DNA from: an uncultured Collinsella sp.
Lineage (GTDB): Bacteria; Actinomycetota; Coriobacteriia; Coriobacteriales; Coriobacteriaceae
Direction of reading: 5' to 3'
Assembly: GCA_902492755.1 (NCBI GenBank)
Contig: CABUNB010000039.1
Coordinates: 1 to 23,902 of the forward strand
Length of the DNA: 23,902 nucleotides
Below, one piece after another: positions 22,462-23,902 of the stretch; the first letter of the stretch is position 1; each line of letters begins with the position of its first letter. A program made the translations under genes and the position numbers. The notes under the pieces are model-generated. The model was not told the origin of the DNA. It did not search any database and was given only the letters and a program-made list of their open reading frames with translations.

Positions 22462-23902
22462 CTAGCACGTCCCCTCGTTGGGCATCGACCAGGCGTGATG
22501 GTCGGTATGCAGCAGCTCCTCGGCCAGCGGCGAGAGCGGCTCGCCCAAAAACTCGCGGTAGCATGCCTGGACATCGGGATTCTCGTGCGAGAAGCGAATA
22601 TCCGCAGCGGCATCCAGGCCCCACAGCACCCGGCCACGCTCAGCTGCCAGCTCGCAGCCGTCGTGGATGGGCTGACCGCCGCCACCGACACAGCCGCCCG
22701 GGCACGCCATGACCTCAACGAAGTCATAGCTCACACGGCCGTCGCGGATCGCGTCGAGCAGACGGGCAGCGTTGCCCAGCCCGTGTGCCACGGCGACGCG
22801 CACCTTGGCGCCCTCGATATCGGCCACGGCTTCCTTCCAGCCGTCCAGGCCGCGCACATCGGTAAAGAAGTCGGCATCGGGGTTCTTGCCCGTCACCAGG
22901 TAATAGGCCGAGCGCACAGCGGCCTCCATCACGCCGCCTGTGGCGCCAAAGATCACACCCGCGCCCGTGCCAAAGCCCAGCGGCGTGTCGAGCGGCTCCT
23001 CGACCAGCGTGTCCACGCTCACGTGACTTGCGCGAATCATGCGCACCATCTCGCGCACCGTCAGCGCAACGTCCACATCCGGCGCGCCGTCCTCGCCCAC
23101 CATGCTCGGCAGCGCGCACTCGGCCTTCTTGGCCGTACACGGCATAACGGACACCACGAACAGGCGCTCGGGCTCCACACCCAGCACCTTGGCGTAATAC
23201 GTCTTGGCGATGGCGCCAAACATCTGCTGCGGCGACTTGGACGTAGCCAGGCTGTCGACAAACTCCGGATAGCGCGCCTTCACAAAGCGCACCCAGCCCG
23301 GGCAGCAGCTCGTGAACATGGGCCAGCCGCGGCTATCGTCCTCACCCTTAGCGGCGGCGCCCAGGCGCTCGAGCAGCTCGGAGCCCTCCTCCATAATGGT
23401 GAGATCAGCCGAGAAGTCGGTGTCGAACACGTACTCAAAGCCCACGCGGCGCAGCGCGCAAGCCAGGCGCTCGACGGTAGCCTCCTCGCGCGGAATGCCG
23501 AGCTCCTCGCCCCAGGCGCTACGCACGGCCGGCGCAATCTGCACCAACACGATCTTGTCGGGATTAGCGAGCGCGTCAAACACGGTCTCGGTATCGTCGC
23601 GCTCGCGCAGCGCGCCCGTCGGGCAATGCGTGATGCACTGGCCGCACGCGACGCAATCGGTCTTGCCGATCGGTGCGCGCCCGCGGGTACCCACAGCGGT
23701 ATGCGTGGCGCGGTTGGTCAGGTCCCAAATCCCCAGGCCCTGCACGCTCTCGCACACCTTGATGCAGCGCATGCATTTAATGCACTTGTCGTTTTCGCGG
23801 ATGATGGGGAAATCGAAATCCCAACCCTCGCCCGCCAAATGCCTTTGATACGGCAGATAGAAAATGCCCAGGTCGTTGGCGATGGTCTGCAGGTTGCAGT
23901 TG
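22462..23902 (-). CDS. [FeFe] hydrogenase catalytic subunit (5' end outside the window)
   Basis: The frame stays open to the right edge, so about 480 codons are seen and the N-terminus is missing. The first visible residues, NCNLQTIANDLG, match the end of the His-Cys3 [4Fe-4S] domain found in long HydA/HndD-type enzymes, which implies an upstream [2Fe-2S] domain as well. Two ferredoxin-type clusters follow (CIKCMRCIKVC and CVACGQCITHC). The three H-cluster signatures are TSCCPGW, MPCTAKKAE and MACPGGCVGGGGQP. The C-terminal small-subunit-like region is present (ACYREFLGEP, LLHTDHH). The enzyme makes or consumes H2 with ferredoxin and/or NAD(H). It is followed after two bases by the binding-protein gene of an ABC importer. 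TTG at 23838 is not the true start. Confidence 0.94.
   Translation of the reverse strand, partial: NCNLQTIANDLGIFYLPYQRHLAGEGWDFDFPIIRENDKCIKCMRCIKVCESVQGLGIWDLTNRATHTAVGTRGRAPIGKTDCVACGQCITHCPTGALRERDDTETVFDALANPDKIVLVQIAPAVRSAWGEELGIPREEATVERLACALRRVGFEYVFDTDFSADLTIMEEGSELLERLGAAAKGEDDSRGWPMFTSCCPGWVRFVKARYPEFVDSLATSKSPQQMFGAIAKTYYAKVLGVEPERLFVVSVMPCTAKKAECALPSMVGEDGAPDVDVALTVREMVRMIRASHVSVDTLVEEPLDTPLGFGTGAGVIFGATGGVMEAAVRSAYYLVTGKNPDADFFTDVRGLDGWKEAVADIEGAKVRVAVAHGLGNAARLLDAIRDGRVSYDFVEVMACPGGCVGGGGQPIHDGCELAAERGRVLWGLDAAADIRFSHENPDVQACYREFLGEPLSPLAEELLHTDHHAWSMPNEGTC

Overview
This is a high-GC bacterial window of about 23.9 kb with short intergenic gaps, strong Shine-Dalgarno sites and a gut-fermenter gene set: AddAB-type recombination nuclease, YerC/TrpR-like regulator, FucO-type alcohol dehydrogenase, M42 peptidase, YgiQ radical SAM protein and [FeFe] hydrogenase. 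Together with the GC-rich codon usage, this suggests a Coriobacteriia actinobacterium, most likely a Collinsella-like organism. That placement is inferred from gene content, not from a database search.

Layout. Positions 1-110 hold the start of a membrane protein (minus strand) that runs off the left edge, followed by a 52-residue DUF3284-like gene. Positions 550-7329 hold a two-gene minus-strand operon, addB-addA, ending in a clear terminator. Next come yerC (minus), a small four-helix membrane protein (plus), and a sulfur block: an Rrf2 regulator with four clustered cysteines, divergent from cysK, followed by mnmA. An M42 aminopeptidase and a fucO-like dehydrogenase follow on the minus strand, separated by about 600 bp with no convincing gene but with inverted repeats.

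Positions 14590-15500 form an AT-rich island that stands out from its surroundings. It holds a near-consensus sigma-70 promoter, a possible leaderless 48-residue peptide with a CxCxY-CxCxY-C motif, and an overlapping gene for a LURP-one/tubby-like fold protein. After it lie a YoaK (DUF1275) membrane protein, a YgiQ radical SAM protein with disordered basic tails, a CPBP-family membrane protease whose stop codon overlaps that of ygiQ, and an orphan RelB/DinJ-like antitoxin with a repeat-rich operator.

Positions 20024-23902 form a tightly packed minus-strand operon. It encodes a multi-cluster [FeFe] hydrogenase (5' end outside the window), a lipoprotein substrate-binding protein, and a permease-ATPase fusion whose ATPase half is unusually short. 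Several intergenic gaps carry palindromic elements with shared cores (CCCCGTCC, TGCGGTGRAAT), which look like a dispersed repeat family. The best candidates for something undescribed are the AT-rich island and the hydrogenase-linked fused importer.
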